A program made the translations under genes and the position numbers. Below, one piece after another: positions 19,220-27,078 of a DNA stretch of 64,000 nucleotides. Under the pieces are notes generated by a model. The model did no database searches and was not told the DNA's origin. It was given only the letters and a program-made list of their open reading frames with translations. The first letter of the stretch is position 1; each line of letters starts with the position of its first letter. The DNA comes from Nitrospirota bacterium (lineage in GTDB: Bacteria > Nitrospirota > Thermodesulfovibrionia > Thermodesulfovibrionales > Magnetobacteriaceae): positions 1 to 64,000 of the forward strand of contig JADFXG010000009.1 of assembly GCA_015233895.1 (NCBI GenBank), written 5' to 3'.

Positions 19220-19911
19220 GGTCTGCTATCCAGTGTAAAAATTTGGCCTGTAACTTTTGTGGTTTTTAATATTGTGGCGATAAACATTGCCGCCTCCTTG
19301 GGACTGGAAAGAGTGCCAAGGACACTTTCTGTTTCAGCGCGTTTTAGGGCAGTCTCGTTTAATCGTCCCATTGTAGTATTAAGAAACCCGGGCAAAACCG
19401 TGTTTACTTTTATATTGTACTCCGAAAGTTCCTTTGTTAAACTCATGGAGAGTCCGATAAGTGCCGCCTTTGATGCGCTGTAGGCGCACTGTCCGGCACT
19501 CCCCCGTGTGGCTGAACGTGATGATATATTAATAATGTGAGGGTTATCCGAGTTTTTTAAAAATGGCACCATCTCCCTTATCAGATAAAACACTCCTGTC
19601 AAGTTAACAGCAATAACCTCATCCCAACTGCTTTCCGGATAGTTTACGATAAGACCGTCACGGCTCACTCCGGCAGAGTTTATAAGATAATCAAGTTTCC
19701 CAAAATTTTCGCGTACATAATCGGTAATTTTTGTGACATCTGACTTATTTCTAATATCGGCTTTCAATGTGTGCAGAGCTTTTCCAAAACCTTCAATTGA
19801 GATATCGTTGCTATTATAAATACCTATGACCTCTGTGGAATCCTTTAAGAGCGCCAGAGCAATCTCTTTTCCAAGACCGCCTGAAGCGCCGGTAATTAGA
19901 GTTATGGGCAT
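19216..19911 (-). CDS. Short-chain dehydrogenase/reductase in biotin operon (FabG-like)
   Basis: 231-aa SDR: cofactor loop TGASGGLGKEIA, NSAGVSRDG, catalytic Ser-Tyr-Lys as INISSRSATRG...YSASKAAL, and a PGFLNT segment after strand beta-6. It resembles 3-oxoacyl-ACP reductases. Location directly upstream of bioD (4-nt overlap) and the promoter shared with bioF argue for a role in pimeloyl precursor synthesis (inference). The ATG lies 8 nt after the -10 hexamer, so the mRNA is probably leaderless. A role in general fatty-acid synthesis cannot be excluded. Confidence 0.88.
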   Translation of the reverse strand: MPITLITGASGGLGKEIALALLKDSTEVIGIYNSNDISIEGFGKALHTLKADIRNKSDVTKITDYVRENFGKLDYLINSAGVSRDGLIVNYPESSWDEVIAVNLTGVFYLIREMVPFLKNSDNPHIINISSRSATRGSAGQCAYSASKAALIGLSMSLTKELSEYNIKVNTVLPGFLNTTMGRLNETALKRAETESVLGTLSSPKEAAMFIATILKTTKVTGQIFTLDSRP

Positions 19912-19919
19912 TTGCTATG

Positions 19920-19949
19920 ATTTTATCAGATTGAAGGGGATTGAAACAA
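19920..19949 (-). promoter_or_regulatory. Leaderless promoter of the SDR-bioD-secA operon
   Basis: Read on the minus strand: TTGTTT (-35), 18-nt spacer, TAAAAT (-10), then 8 nt to the ATG at 19911. The sequence from -35 to ATG is closely shared with the bioF promoter at 25819-25848, including identical spacing and the blocks TCAATC and CTGA/TTGA before the -10. Expected transcription start is at or within a base or two of the ATG. Confidence 0.7.
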
Positions 19950-19966
19950 GAATACGGAATATTAAG

Positions 19967-20168
19967 TAAGGGAAAGGGCGCTGCCCTTCCCCTTAGACCC
20001 CATCCTGCACGGGGAAATGATTCCCCCGTGACCCCTCGGTTTTGTTGTTAGCGATTTTTTATTATGTGTAGGGGCTGCCCCCTGTGGCTGCCCAGATAAA
20101 AGAATTTTTCAACCGGCGTTCCGCCGCTTAAAAAGTCTCAATTGCGAGCTCTGCCCGCAAAACAGACG
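19967..20168. repeat. Multi-hairpin dispersed intergenic repeat, copy 2
   Basis: About 200 bp homologous to 10559-10778 in the same orientation. It has the GGGAAAGGGC...GCCCTTCCCC stem (19967-19995, now with mismatches), the CACGGGGAA/TTCCCCCGTG stem, the GGGCTGCCCCCTGTGGCTGCCC block and the terminal CCCGCAAAACAGACGA. It runs into the 3' end of the small gene at 20138-20362 and supplies its last dozen codons and stop. Confidence 0.85.
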
Positions 20169-20362
20169 AAAGGATTTAACGCCTCATCACTCAAAACATC
20201 CCATTCATCAAATTCTCTTCTGAGTGAAAAGTCAGCATCTCTTTGTGCGGCTATACTCTTTTTAAAAATATGAATAAGATTAAGAATGTTTTGCATCTGC
20301 TCATCAGGCAGATCTTGAAGCTCTTTAAGAATTTCCTCTGTAAACCTGACCTGTGTTTGCAT
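20138..20362 (-). CDS. Small antitoxin-like protein with repeat-derived C-terminus
   Basis: 74 aa with a strong GGAGGTG ribosome site. Helical: FTEEILKELQDLPDEQMQNILNLIHIFKKS, then DFSLRREFDEWDVLSDEAL, a pattern seen in short antitoxin-like or DUF2281-like proteins. Those typically end with a short acidic helix after DEAL. Here the frame instead reads into repeat copy 2, giving NPFVCFAGRARN and a stop. The natural end has probably been replaced by the repeat. No toxin gene follows. Confidence 0.55.
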   Translation of the reverse strand: MQTQVRFTEEILKELQDLPDEQMQNILNLIHIFKKSIAAQRDADFSLRREFDEWDVLSDEALNPFVCFAGRARN

Positions 20363-20437
20363 TTGCCACCTCCAATTTGAATATCTTATTTTAGCTAATC
20401 TAAGAAATATTTATCCAGTTTTTTGAATTTTAAAACG

Positions 20438-20453
20438 ACTGGATTCCCGCTCT
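20438..20453. repeat. Half copy of the VIPAKAGIQ-type palindrome
   Basis: ACTGGATTCCCGCTC matches one arm of the repeat seen intact at 11177-11207 and 55084-55114. The second arm is missing. Confidence 0.5.
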
Positions 20454-20491
20454 ACATGGAGTCACTGACCCTCGGCAGATAAAAACCTAAC

Positions 20492-22765
20492 CTATTTTAC
20501 CCTGTCGTTATATTCCCGTGTAAGCACCTGTGCAAGATTACTCTTAATAAGACCAATGGTTTTATCAAAATAGTGTAATGATGAATCCTCAAGAAGCATT
20601 ATCACACCAACATCTGAGGCACTTATATAACCCTTTTCATAATGTTTAAATTTTAATAGTGGTGAACAATAACTAAGCATTGTTACACCAGCATCCGTGG
20701 CAGTTACATATTTTTTCCCATATTCTTTAAATTCGGAGGCATTTGTTCCTTTTATATTAATTTTGGTAATCGCCTCTATTTTGTCTTGCGTAAAATTATA
20801 TTTTAGACCTATATCTGCCGGTAAGAAAAGCGTTCCTTCAAAAATATCATTGTAATCTTGCGCAAATTTTTCTCTTGTGTATTTCATTTCTTCACCAAAT
20901 TCAGAAATAATACAAAGCTTAGGTTTTAATGTCTGAATAAGACTGCCCAAGCCAAGCCTTCCAAGATGGTTTTTATAAAAATGTTCAAACGGATCATTTT
21001 TTTTAATTGTACGCTTATGTTGTTTGATACTGCCTATATATGTATTTTCATAGCTTTCGATACCGCCCAAATGTGCGAGTAATATGACAGGAGTATTCTT
21101 GTAGTCTTCTGCCAGTTTTTTATATACATCCTCTATTTCAATATTCCAACCAGTGTCACCTGTGTAAACCAAAACTCTGTTATCAATCTCTATTACAAAA
21201 CCAACCGAATGTCTGTCTGAGATTATGTCAGAATGTTTTGCCTTGATTACCTTTATTATTATATCACCTTTTGTCTTTGAGTTTTTTTCTTTTATCAAAA
21301 GCTTTTCATCATTTTCTTCAATTACATGAATGTCAAAATTCATCTTAGAACATAAGTCAAGCATACCTGAAAATTTTTTGTTTACGCTTTGAGAAATATA
21401 AAAATGGATTACCTTTTTTTTATCACTTTCTTTAAATTTTTTCTCGATTGCCTCTTTTGAGATTCTTTTATGTGTCACACCTTTAAGTTTTGCAAGTTTT
21501 CCTCTTATTGTGTCCGTTCTTATATAATCATTCAAACCTTTCACATCCTCGTTATAATTATGTAAAAGGTTAATTATTGATTCTAAATCAGACGTATGAT
21601 CATTATGAGCGTGACTTATTAACACATAATCAATCTCAGAGAACTTGTGTTTTGCACCTTTAAAATTATCAATGAAATTAAACCCGGGGTCAATTACAAT
21701 TCCTGTATTGTTTATTTTTAAAAAATACCCGCCGCCTTTGCTTACATGGTAATTATCGGCAATTATTGGTGTGTAGGAATTCCATCTGCGTAACACCTGC
21801 AAATAATTATTGTTCTCATCCTCAGGAGGGTCTTTAATAAATCTTAAAAATTCTTCTTTTTCTTTCAGTATGTCATCTTCGTAAGTTGAGGTCTTCTTTA
21901 AAACCTTTACTAAAACTGGGTCAGCTTTGTCAATTTCACTACATACCTCTATCAGACTTTCTATTTCTATCAACTGTTCATCTATCATTGAAACGTAGTC
22001 AAAATCTTTTTCCTTTATAAATAACTTTTTAGCTTTTTTAAAGTTATATATTGCTTTTGCATATTCTTTTGTTTCTTTAAACAATAAAGCGAGGTTAAAC
22101 CATGGGTAAACAATATTCTCATCCAGTGTTATAGCCTTTTTGTAGCACTCTTCAGCTTCCACATAATTTCTTTTCTCCGTAAAAATATCTCCAAGATTAC
22201 ACCATGGGTACGCAAATTTATCATCAATTTCAATAGCTTTTTCGAAGCACTTTATAGCCTCCTCATAATTTTGTTGGTCATAGTAAAGCCTACAGAGATT
22301 ATTCAATGCATTTGCATCTGTCTTATCTAACAGAATAGCTTTTTTGTAGTGCTCTTCAGCATCATCATATCTATTAATTTCGGTATAAAGAAAGCCAAGT
22401 CCAATCAATGGGTGAGTAAATGTGCCATCCAGTTCAAAAGCTTTTTCATAGTGTATTTCAGACATACCATATTCTCCTAATTCCCTATAAGCATACCCGA
22501 GTCCATGATTTGAAAATGAAAAATTGTTATCTATTTTTAATGATTCTTCAAAAGAATATATTGCCTCATAATAGGATCCTTGTAAAACAAATATCATTCC
22601 CTTAAAAAACAACGAATATTTTGCAAGGTTGTCATCATGAGCGTTTTCTACTTCATTAATTAATTCATTAAACAGATAAATTCTTTCATCTCTTTCTGAT
22701 CTGAGTTTATATTCTTCTAAATACCGCTTTCGTATTTTTTCTTCAATGCTATTTTCAGCCATCAT
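20492..22765 (-). CDS. TPR / metallo-beta-lactamase-fold hydrolase
   Basis: 757 aa. Residues about 15-270 are TPR repeats (for example YEEAIKCFEKAIEIDDKFAYPWCNLG). A metallo-beta-lactamase fold follows (about 330-600) with HAHNDH as the metal motif, and RHSVGFVIEID...VYTGDTGW, whose Asp is a likely further metal ligand. The arrangement resembles the ribonuclease Z/UPF0173-like branch. The C-terminus carries two 24-residue copies (YVTATDAGVTML and YISASDVGVIML). Substrate unknown: a nucleic acid, cyclic nucleotide or lipid ester are all possible. It stands alone, with an AAAGGAGC site before the ATG. Confidence 0.85.
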   Translation of the reverse strand: MMAENSIEEKIRKRYLEEYKLRSERDERIYLFNELINEVENAHDDNLAKYSLFFKGMIFVLQGSYYEAIYSFEESLKIDNNFSFSNHGLGYAYRELGEYGMSEIHYEKAFELDGTFTHPLIGLGFLYTEINRYDDAEEHYKKAILLDKTDANALNNLCRLYYDQQNYEEAIKCFEKAIEIDDKFAYPWCNLGDIFTEKRNYVEAEECYKKAITLDENIVYPWFNLALLFKETKEYAKAIYNFKKAKKLFIKEKDFDYVSMIDEQLIEIESLIEVCSEIDKADPVLVKVLKKTSTYEDDILKEKEEFLRFIKDPPEDENNNYLQVLRRWNSYTPIIADNYHVSKGGGYFLKINNTGIVIDPGFNFIDNFKGAKHKFSEIDYVLISHAHNDHTSDLESIINLLHNYNEDVKGLNDYIRTDTIRGKLAKLKGVTHKRISKEAIEKKFKESDKKKVIHFYISQSVNKKFSGMLDLCSKMNFDIHVIEENDEKLLIKEKNSKTKGDIIIKVIKAKHSDIISDRHSVGFVIEIDNRVLVYTGDTGWNIEIEDVYKKLAEDYKNTPVILLAHLGGIESYENTYIGSIKQHKRTIKKNDPFEHFYKNHLGRLGLGSLIQTLKPKLCIISEFGEEMKYTREKFAQDYNDIFEGTLFLPADIGLKYNFTQDKIEAITKINIKGTNASEFKEYGKKYVTATDAGVTMLSYCSPLLKFKHYEKGYISASDVGVIMLLEDSSLHYFDKTIGLIKSNLAQVLTREYNDRVK

Positions 22766-22962
22766 TGCTCCTTTTTAGTATTCTTTAGAAATAGTGTTTC
22801 TGATATTAAAAATGAATTTATTCCATATTATATGAACATTTTAGTAGAAATGCAATAATCTGTGAAAATTATTTATCATCATAATATACGAGCAAGCTGA
22901 GGCTTCTCTTTTTAAGGCGACGGGGGCTTATATTCTTTCTAATGTGTTTGCCATGAGATATT

Positions 22963-22977
22963 TGATATAATATATCA
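22963..22977 (+). promoter_or_regulatory. Operator-like palindrome over an extended -10 of hicB2
   Basis: TGATATAATATATCA is a 7-bp perfect inverted repeat around one central base. It contains an extended -10 (TGATATAAT). The antitoxin ATG lies 43 nt after it. This is the expected place for HicB autoregulation, but no convincing -35 was seen. Confidence 0.5.
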
Positions 22978-23019
22978 GTAAGTGGACACAGTGAACTAAA
23001 ATTTTAATCAGAGATAATT

Positions 23020-23205
23020 ATGATACATAAAATGACTATGATTTATTGGAAAACAGATAATTTATGGTTAGGTAAAATCTTAGAGTATCCGGATATAATG
23101 ACACAAGGAGAGACTATAGATGAGTTAGAAGAAAATATGAAAGATGCATATCGCTTAATGGTACTGGAGGATATCCCTGCTGATTTCAAAATCATTGCTG
23201 TATGA
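23020..23205 (+). CDS. hicB: HicB-family antitoxin (second module)
   Basis: 61 aa: MTMIYWKTDNLWLGKILEYP, DIMTQGETIDELEENMKDAY, then a short tail. This matches the minimal HicB fold (edge strands plus helix) although the usual PGC after the strand is PDI. ATG codons at 23020 and 23032 are both possible starts; no strong Shine-Dalgarno precedes either. It overlaps the downstream hicA start by 4 nt (ATGA). The toxin gene is frameshifted, so this antitoxin, like the one at 11397, has no functional partner here. Confidence 0.78.
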   Translation: MIHKMTMIYWKTDNLWLGKILEYPDIMTQGETIDELEENMKDAYRLMVLEDIPADFKIIAV

Positions 23206-23377
23206 AGAGAACGGAACTTATCCGTAAGCATCTTAGATGCAGGATGTATTTTTCTTAAACATGGCGCAAGACACGATTTATACATTAACCCTGCCACGGG
23301 GAGAAAACAGGCGATTCCAAGACATAATGAAATTGATGACATATTCAAAACATATCAAAAAGGTTTTGGGTATTTAA
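23202..23377 (+). pseudogene. hicA: hicA toxin gene with two frameshifts
   Basis: The start MKRTELIRKHL (frame 0 from 23202) fits HicA. The next part, LDAGCIFLKHGARHDLYINP then ATGRKQAIPRHNEIDDI, lies in frame +1 (about 23236-23345). The canonical ending KHIKKVLGI with TAA at 23375-23377 lies in frame +2. Removing one base near 23230 and one near 23348 (or adding two at the latter) restores a normal 57-60 aa HicA, including the catalytic His after GAR. In its present state only an 18-codon peptide would be made from frame 0. Confidence 0.8.
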
Positions 23378-23424
23378 GTAACCAGCATGGGCACAAGAGG
23401 GTCCACTAAAGAGTTATTTTTTTT

Positions 23425-23446
23425 AAGGCGACATCGGCCTTTTTTT
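23425..23446 (+). terminator. Probable intrinsic terminator after hicBA2
   Basis: AAGGCGA-CA-TCGGCCTT stem (one bulge) followed by a run of seven T. It lies 48 nt beyond the restored hicA stop. Confidence 0.5.
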
Positions 23447-23602
23447 ATTGAACAGAACCACGAAGAGCCAACGAAGCCTAAACTATAACAAGTTTATAAG
23501 ACACAGCTTAAACAGCCAAAGATTGTATTTACTAATTTAGCAAAAAAATTTATACTAATAGATAAGTGTGGAAAGAGCCTGTTGCTTTTAAAATCATGAT
23601 AG

Positions 23603-23932
23603 ATGGAAATTTATTTCAAAACAAAGAAGATGGCAAAGATAATGAGTACAGAGAAGGAATTGAACAGAGCCTTCGGTAAGAATGCTAAGGAATTAAAGAG
23701 AAGGCTTGCAGTGCTTAGTGCTGCTCCAACGCTTGAGGATGTGCCTCATACTCCGCCACAGAGGAGACACGAGCTTGCGGGCGACAGAAAGTATCATTAT
23801 GCAGTGGACTTAAACCATCCGTACAGACTTGTTTTTGAAATTCATAACAAACCGCCTTTAAGGGTTGACGGGAGTGTGGATTTAGGAAAGGTAACGGCAA
23901 TAACGATTATAGGCGTGGAGGACTATCACTGA
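23603..23932 (+). CDS. higB: HigB-family toxin (plasmid maintenance killer type)
   Basis: 109 aa of the RelE/HigB ribonuclease fold. The pattern fits ribosome-dependent mRNA interferases: FKTKKMAKIMSTEKELNRAF, LEDVPHTPPQRRHELAGDRK, HYAVDLNHPYRLVFEI, and a terminal VTAITIIGVEDYH. The toxin gene comes first and overlaps the antitoxin by 1 nt (TGATG), the usual higBA order. The reading frame is intact, unlike both hicA genes nearby. A 24-nt fragment of this gene recurs at 24640. Confidence 0.88.
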   Translation: MEIYFKTKKMAKIMSTEKELNRAFGKNAKELKRRLAVLSAAPTLEDVPHTPPQRRHELAGDRKYHYAVDLNHPYRLVFEIHNKPPLRVDGSVDLGKVTAITIIGVEDYH

Positions 23933-24264
23933 TGGAATCTAAAGTCTATAAATATAACCCTGACTATGCGGTAAGCCCTGGAGAAATACTTGAGGAACAT
24001 CTTGCCGTCAAAAAAATGAAGAAGAGTGATTTTGCCAAACAATGCAATCTGAATCCGATGACAATAAGCCGTATCATCTCCGGTAAATGCAAGATAACCC
24101 CTGAGATGGCTGATAAGTTTGAAAGGATATTAGAGGTGCCAGCCAGCGTGTGGAATAATCTGGAGTCATCCTATCGTCTCCATATTGCGCTATCCAACGC
24201 CCGCACACTAACGAATTTGCCTGATGTTCTGATACCTGTAACTGAAACCGAAGCTAAACGATAG
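23932..24264 (+). CDS. higA: HigA-family antitoxin, XRE helix-turn-helix
   Basis: 110 aa. N-terminal PDYAVSPGEILEEHLAVKKM is the typical HigA opening. The HTH KSDFAKQCNLNPMTISRIISGKCKITPEMA spans about 34-63, followed by FERILEVPASVWNNLESSYR. It neutralises HigB and probably represses the operon. Start ATG overlaps the toxin stop. Complete and normal in length. Confidence 0.9.
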   Translation: MESKVYKYNPDYAVSPGEILEEHLAVKKMKKSDFAKQCNLNPMTISRIISGKCKITPEMADKFERILEVPASVWNNLESSYRLHIALSNARTLTNLPDVLIPVTETEAKR

Positions 24265-24310
24265 TTTATAATTAGTTTATTTTATTTTTTGTTTATGATT
24301 GATTAAAAAC

Positions 24311-24621
24311 ATGGCAACGACGATTGAATTATATACTATGCTTAAAGATAAGCTTGGGGATGTTGAAAGCAGAGTTCTTGTTGAGACTATAGAGGACACC
24401 CGCGTCGGGTTAAAGACGAGTTACTGAAGGATTTTGCCACTCAGGCAGATAATATGAGGCTTGAGGGTAAAATTGTAAAGCTTGAGGAAAAGATGGAAGG
24501 ACAATTTAAAAACATCCGTCTTGAAATAAAAATGGTTGCTCTCATTCTCGCTGTCCTCATAATTCTAATGAATCCCAAGGCATTAGATATTATTTCCAAA
24601 CTTTTCGGCCTCGTTAAGTAA
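24311..24621 (+). pseudogene. Frameshifted small coiled-coil membrane protein
   Basis: Frame 0 gives MATTIELYTMLKDKLGDVES and continues RVLVETIEDTRVGLKTSY before TGA at 24425. A different frame then continues VKDELLKDFATQADNMRLEG, KIVKLEEKMEGQFKNIRLEI, and ends in a membrane helix MVALILAVLIILMNPKALD with TAA at 24619. The two parts together resemble short coiled-coil proteins of the CCDC90/DUF1640-like kind that end in one membrane span. A single indel near 24400-24410 would join them. Function unknown. Confidence 0.6.
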
Positions 24622-24639
24622 ACTATTCTCAACACATTA

Positions 24640-24663
24640 GACTTAAACCATCCGCACAGACTT
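24640..24663 (+). repeat. 24-nt remnant of a higB-like gene
   Basis: These 24 nt equal 23807-23830 inside higB except for one base (T to C), and would encode DLNHPHRL. The match ends one base before the bioF stop. It looks like the residue of a second higB copy or a short duplication. Confidence 0.6.
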
Positions 24664-24664
24664 A

Positions 24665-25810
24665 TTATAAAGCCTCTTTCAGTGCAGCCACAAGTGACAT
24701 TAGATCATCTTTAGTGTGAAGCGCCGATACCGATATTCTTAACCGAGGAGTTTTAACAGTTTTGGGTCTGATTGCCGGAACTCTAAAACCCTTTTGTTGC
24801 AGAAACTCAGACACTTTTAGCGTCTCCTTTACCGAGCTCATATAAACCGGTACGATGGCTGTATCAGATGGATTAACTGCAATTCCGATGTCTTTTAGTG
24901 AGTTTTTCAATAGCTTTGTATTTTCCGTAAGCCGGTTTACGATTTCCGGATTTTTCATCACAAACTTAATAGCGGCAACTGAGGCGGCAGCAACATAAGA
25001 GGGTAGGGCGGTAGAGAATATAAACCCCCGTGCCGTGTTGATAAGATAGTCGGTTATGACCTTTGATGCCGCAATAAATCCGCCAAGTGAACCAAATGCC
25101 TTTGAGTATGTGCCCATCTGAATTATATGCGGTTCTGGTTTAATGCAAAAGTGATGTAGTGCGCCAACGCCATTTCCGATTACGCCGGTACCGTGGGCAT
25201 CGTCAATGTATAGCAGGGCGTTATGGGCTTTACAGAGTTCATTTATGCTATCAATTGGTGCAATATCACCATCCATGCTAAAAACAGACTCGGTGACTAC
25301 CATTTTATTTGGATTTGTGTCTGCCACCATCAACTCTGACAGGTGCTCGACATCATTATGCCGGTAAATGTATTTAGCGGCATTGCTAAGCCTCACGCCG
25401 TCAATAATGCTTGCGTGGTTTAGTTCGTCACTGAATATAGCAGTGTTAGTGTCGGCAAGGGCAGGAATTGCTGATACATTAGCTGAGTAGCCGGATGGGA
25501 AAGTCAGAGCAGATTCGGTTTGTTTAAATTGAGCCGTCAGGGTTTCCAACTCAGCGTGTATAAGTGTGCCTCCGTGAAGAAGTCTTGATGAGCCACCGCC
25601 TGTGCCAAATTTTTGCAGGTATTTTTTAGTGTGCTCGATAATTTCCGGATTATAAGACAAACCGAGGTAATCGTTAGAACTAAAATTTATAAGCGTCTTA
25701 CCGTTTAAGGAAATAACTCTTCCTTGTGCGCTTTCTCTGTCTGTGATCGTTCTGTAAAGATTTTCGTTTTTAAGCTCTGCTAAACGCTGCACAAATCTCG
25801 TTAAGGGCAT
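24665..25810 (-). CDS. bioF: 8-amino-7-oxononanoate synthase BioF
   Basis: 381 aa from ATG at 25810 (MPLTRFVQRL). An upstream TTG at 25828 would add six residues but would lie inside the promoter. PLP enzyme of the alpha-oxoamine synthase family: INFSSNDYLGL, GTGGGSSRLLHG, FSDELNHASIIDG, VTESVFSMDGD, IDDAHGTGVIG, and the PLP lysine in GTYSKAFGSLGGF. It condenses pimeloyl-ACP/CoA with alanine. It is separated from bioD by 5.4 kb of unrelated genes, yet has the same promoter. Confidence 0.93.
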   Translation of the reverse strand: MPLTRFVQRLAELKNENLYRTITDRESAQGRVISLNGKTLINFSSNDYLGLSYNPEIIEHTKKYLQKFGTGGGSSRLLHGGTLIHAELETLTAQFKQTESALTFPSGYSANVSAIPALADTNTAIFSDELNHASIIDGVRLSNAAKYIYRHNDVEHLSELMVADTNPNKMVVTESVFSMDGDIAPIDSINELCKAHNALLYIDDAHGTGVIGNGVGALHHFCIKPEPHIIQMGTYSKAFGSLGGFIAASKVITDYLINTARGFIFSTALPSYVAAASVAAIKFVMKNPEIVNRLTENTKLLKNSLKDIGIAVNPSDTAIVPVYMSSVKETLKVSEFLQQKGFRVPAIRPKTVKTPRLRISVSALHTKDDLMSLVAALKEAL

Positions 25811-25818
25811 TTGATATG

Positions 25819-25848
25819 ATTTTATCAAATCAGGGATGATTGATACAA
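25819..25848 (-). promoter_or_regulatory. Leaderless promoter of bioF
   Basis: Minus strand: TTGTAT (-35), 18-nt spacer, TAAAAT (-10), then exactly 8 nt to the bioF ATG. It is nearly the same as the SDR-operon promoter at 19920-19949. The shared TTGTNTCAATC block around the -35 may be part of a biotin-repressor site (inference). Confidence 0.7.
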
Positions 25849-25917
25849 GAAGCGTTGGCGAAGCACTTCATAAACAGCATTTGGAAAAACCAACGTAAAT
25901 ATGTTTAAATTAAGTGT

Positions 25918-26370
25918 ATGGTCTATGAATATATAAACGATTATTTGTATTTTGTAATGAAACCTTATAGCGGCAGGGCTGAGGGAGCCTACCTATACTG
26001 CTCCGGCGTTAACGTGTCTCTATTTATGCCGATAACAAAAGGGAAGCATCGTTTTGGCCAAAATCCCGCAGTTAAGGGGCTTCAATCTCTAAATCTTAAT
26101 GTAATGTCCTTTGCTATCTCAAAGGGGGCAAAGCCAGAGTCTGTCAAAGCAGGCGACTGTGCAAGTCTTACACCTGTCAGCACCGATTTGTGGAGCACAG
26201 AGGTCATTCTAATTGAAAATGCAATGGAGGCGTTTTTGAATGAGTTATTTGAATTTGCTGTTAAGGACTTTCTCAGATTATTTTTGCCGCTATGTTTTCC
26301 CAACATAAAGTTGCCGGAGGAATTTCTCCCTCCAGCTAAACTGCAAAGTTTTTTTGAATCTCTTAAGTAA
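25918..26370 (+). CDS. Protein of unknown function
   Basis: 150 aa, not recognised. Divergent from bioF and convergent with the pilin gene. The sequence is compact and mixed alpha/beta with no signal peptide and no membrane helix: YLYCSGVNVSLFMPITKGKH, then a Val/Ala-rich middle and a Phe/Leu-rich C-terminal helix NELFEFAVKDFLRLFLPLCF. Codon use resembles neighbours. No strong Shine-Dalgarno before the ATG. Supported mainly by length and by lack of a competing frame. Confidence 0.6.
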   Translation: MVYEYINDYLYFVMKPYSGRAEGAYLYCSGVNVSLFMPITKGKHRFGQNPAVKGLQSLNLNVMSFAISKGAKPESVKAGDCASLTPVSTDLWSTEVILIENAMEAFLNELFEFAVKDFLRLFLPLCFPNIKLPEEFLPPAKLQSFFESLK

Positions 26371-26410
26371 ACACTTTTTCCCAGTCAAACAGGTAAACAA
26401 ACAGTCAGGT

Positions 26411-27001
26411 TTAACGGGTCGTAACCATTTGGCTAAACGCCGGTGTTGTTGTGTTTGTGGTGTATGCTAGTATGCTGACAGCACGGCTGCTTAACGGAGT
26501 TACCAGTATCTCTCCGGAGTTGACCGTTGCACCTGAGACAAACAGCGGATTACCGGTATAAGCGCTTTTATCCCCCTTATAACTTTGGTGCGATATGAAG
26601 TGGGTTATTACAGTTGTCAGACCGGAAGGGTATGTGGGATATGTACCGGCACTTGACGTCTTAAATACGGCATTACAGGACTTTCCATTAGTGACCGATG
26701 CCGTGTTGGCCTCAAAGCAGCCCTCATTGCCGGATGTGTCAGTTATGATCAGGTAGGGCTCTCCCAGGATGTATGAATCAAGATATGCCTGCATATCTGC
26801 CGCGGCACTTCGCGCTCCGTACTGAACTGTCCGAACTTTGGCCTTTTCCCTTTGTCCCAAAAAAGCCGGCACGGCTATCGCCGTTAAAATCCCTATAATT
26901 GCTATTACTATCAGAAGTTCTATCAATGTGAAACCATTGCCGGCTGATCTAAAACTAATCTCTTCAGCTCCTTTTGATTTATCACCCTTTGTATGAAACA
27001 T
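26411..27001 (-). CDS. Type IV pilin-like protein
   Basis: 196 aa from ATG 27001, selected for GGGAGGATTGATA upstream. A long 23-residue leader ends in G before FTLIELLIVIAIIGILTAIA, the class III/IVa prepilin signature with Glu5, so PilD-type cleavage is expected. A C-terminal globular part holds two Cys (GCFEAN...SCNAVF) that may form a disulfide. It is either the major pilin or a minor pilin. It lies far from the minor-pilin operon (52.8-60 kb) but has a sigma-54-type promoter. Confidence 0.88.
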   Translation of the reverse strand: MFHTKGDKSKGAEEISFRSAGNGFTLIELLIVIAIIGILTAIAVPAFLGQREKAKVRTVQYGARSAAADMQAYLDSYILGEPYLIITDTSGNEGCFEANTASVTNGKSCNAVFKTSSAGTYPTYPSGLTTVITHFISHQSYKGDKSAYTGNPLFVSGATVNSGEILVTPLSSRAVSILAYTTNTTTPAFSQMVTTR

Positions 27002-27078
27002 TATCAATCCTCCCGTATGCGCTTATATAGTCGCCGGTCTCATCTAGCCAGTTTATCATTGTAACACATCTTTTTATA

